This document shows, piece by piece, positions 5,381 to 5,630 of a stretch of DNA of 5,630 nucleotides (the first letter of the stretch is position 1; each line of letters starts with the position of its first letter). Source of the DNA: Candidatus Omnitrophota bacterium (GTDB taxonomy: Bacteria; Omnitrophota; Gorgyraeia; Gygaellales; Profunditerraquicolaceae); NCBI GenBank assembly GCA_020061545.1, contig JAGUYA010000038.1, forward strand, positions 1 through 5,630, given 5' to 3'. The notes below the pieces were generated by a model. The model ran no database searches. It was not told the origin of the DNA and saw nothing but the letters and a program-made list of their open reading frames with translations. The translations under genes and the position numbers were made by a program.

Positions 5381-5407
5381 GCCTTTTACTTGTACCCTAT
5401 AAAAGGC
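5381..5407 (-). promoter_or_regulatory. Hairpin in the bL27 leader
   Basis: GCCTTTTA (5381-5388) and TAAAAGGC (5400-5407) form a perfect 8-bp stem with an 11-base loop, between the DUF1846-like stop and the bL27 start. No T-run follows it in the minus direction. It could be a weak terminator remnant or a leader structure. Confidence 0.4.
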
Positions 5408-5436
5408 TTAACTTTATTTATTTTAACTATACTGCA

Positions 5437-5630
5437 TTAAGTTACAAAGAGATTGCGGGAAGAAAATTTGCCATCGGTAGTAAGATTCACACCTAACCTT
5501 TTTAAACCCACTTCGTCTCCTGGGGTAGGAATATGAGTTATGTGCACTTCACAGCCTTTTAATTCTACCAACTTTTTCATGGCTAACTCTGCAGTGTGAT
5601 TAGTAGTGGCACTTATAGAAAGAGCAATCA
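5437..5630 (-). CDS. C-terminal fragment of a DUF1846/UPF0371-like protein
   Basis: Only the last 63 codons are in the window; the gene continues past 5630. The first two bases at the edge belong to a split codon, the reading then begins IALSISATTNHTAELAMKKL, and the stop is TAA at 5439-5437. The order ALSISATTN, ELKGCEVHITH, GDEVGLKRLGVNLT recalls the end of DUF1846 (UPF0371) proteins, which have an ALSISAANN...KLRGCDVHTS...VDEKVFKKLGVHLT pattern. That family's biochemical role is not established. The gene ends 99 bp before bL27 on the same strand, so they may share a transcript. The assignment is from memory of the family pattern and rests on a short fragment. Confidence 0.65.
   Translation of the reverse strand, partial: IALSISATTNHTAELAMKKLVELKGCEVHITHIPTPGDEVGLKRLGVNLTTDGKFSSRNLFVT

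Overview
The window reads as a piece of chromosome from an uncultured Gram-negative bacterium with an AT-rich genome. A lipid A gene (lpxB) shows that an outer membrane with lipopolysaccharide is made. The mix of a Gfo/Idh/MocA oxidoreductase next to lpxB, an HD-GYP protein, a Ste24-like protease, an unusual L27 and many GC-rich palindromic insertions would fit Candidatus Omnitrophota or a similar lineage, but this placement is inference only.

Layout. Positions 1-286 are non-coding: an AT-rich inverted repeat (1-69), a good sigma70-type promoter (85-113) and a leader holding a 71-bp imperfect palindrome (142-212). A plus-strand operon follows: a Gfo/Idh/MocA dehydrogenase (287-1216), lpxB (1192-2394) and a tandem HD-GYP protein (2391-3611), joined by 25-bp and 4-bp overlaps. 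A convergent intergenic region (3612-3728) holds several hairpins. On the minus strand, in transcription order, are the 3' end of a DUF1846/UPF0371-like gene (entering from 5630, ending at 5437), a divergent bL27 (5337-5089) and an M48 metalloprotease (5027-3729).

Function. The dehydrogenase is probably a nucleotide-sugar enzyme of the lipid A/LPS pathway, because relatives sit beside lpxB in other bacteria. LpxB makes the lipid A disaccharide. The HD-GYP protein is a likely cyclic-di-GMP phosphodiesterase translated with them. The minus-strand genes look like housekeeping genes without one obvious shared pathway.

The main observation is that this short window carries six palindromic elements of different sequence. 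Three lie inside protein genes (one in lpxB, two in the M48 gene), leave the frame open and add 18, 10 and about 48 residues at places where the families do not have them. The 30-bp insertion in the M48 gene is flanked by a 5-bp direct repeat, and removing one repeat plus the palindrome restores an ordinary family sequence. This resembles the Rickettsia palindromic elements and the REP/RAYT-type repeats, but several sequence families appear to be at work here.
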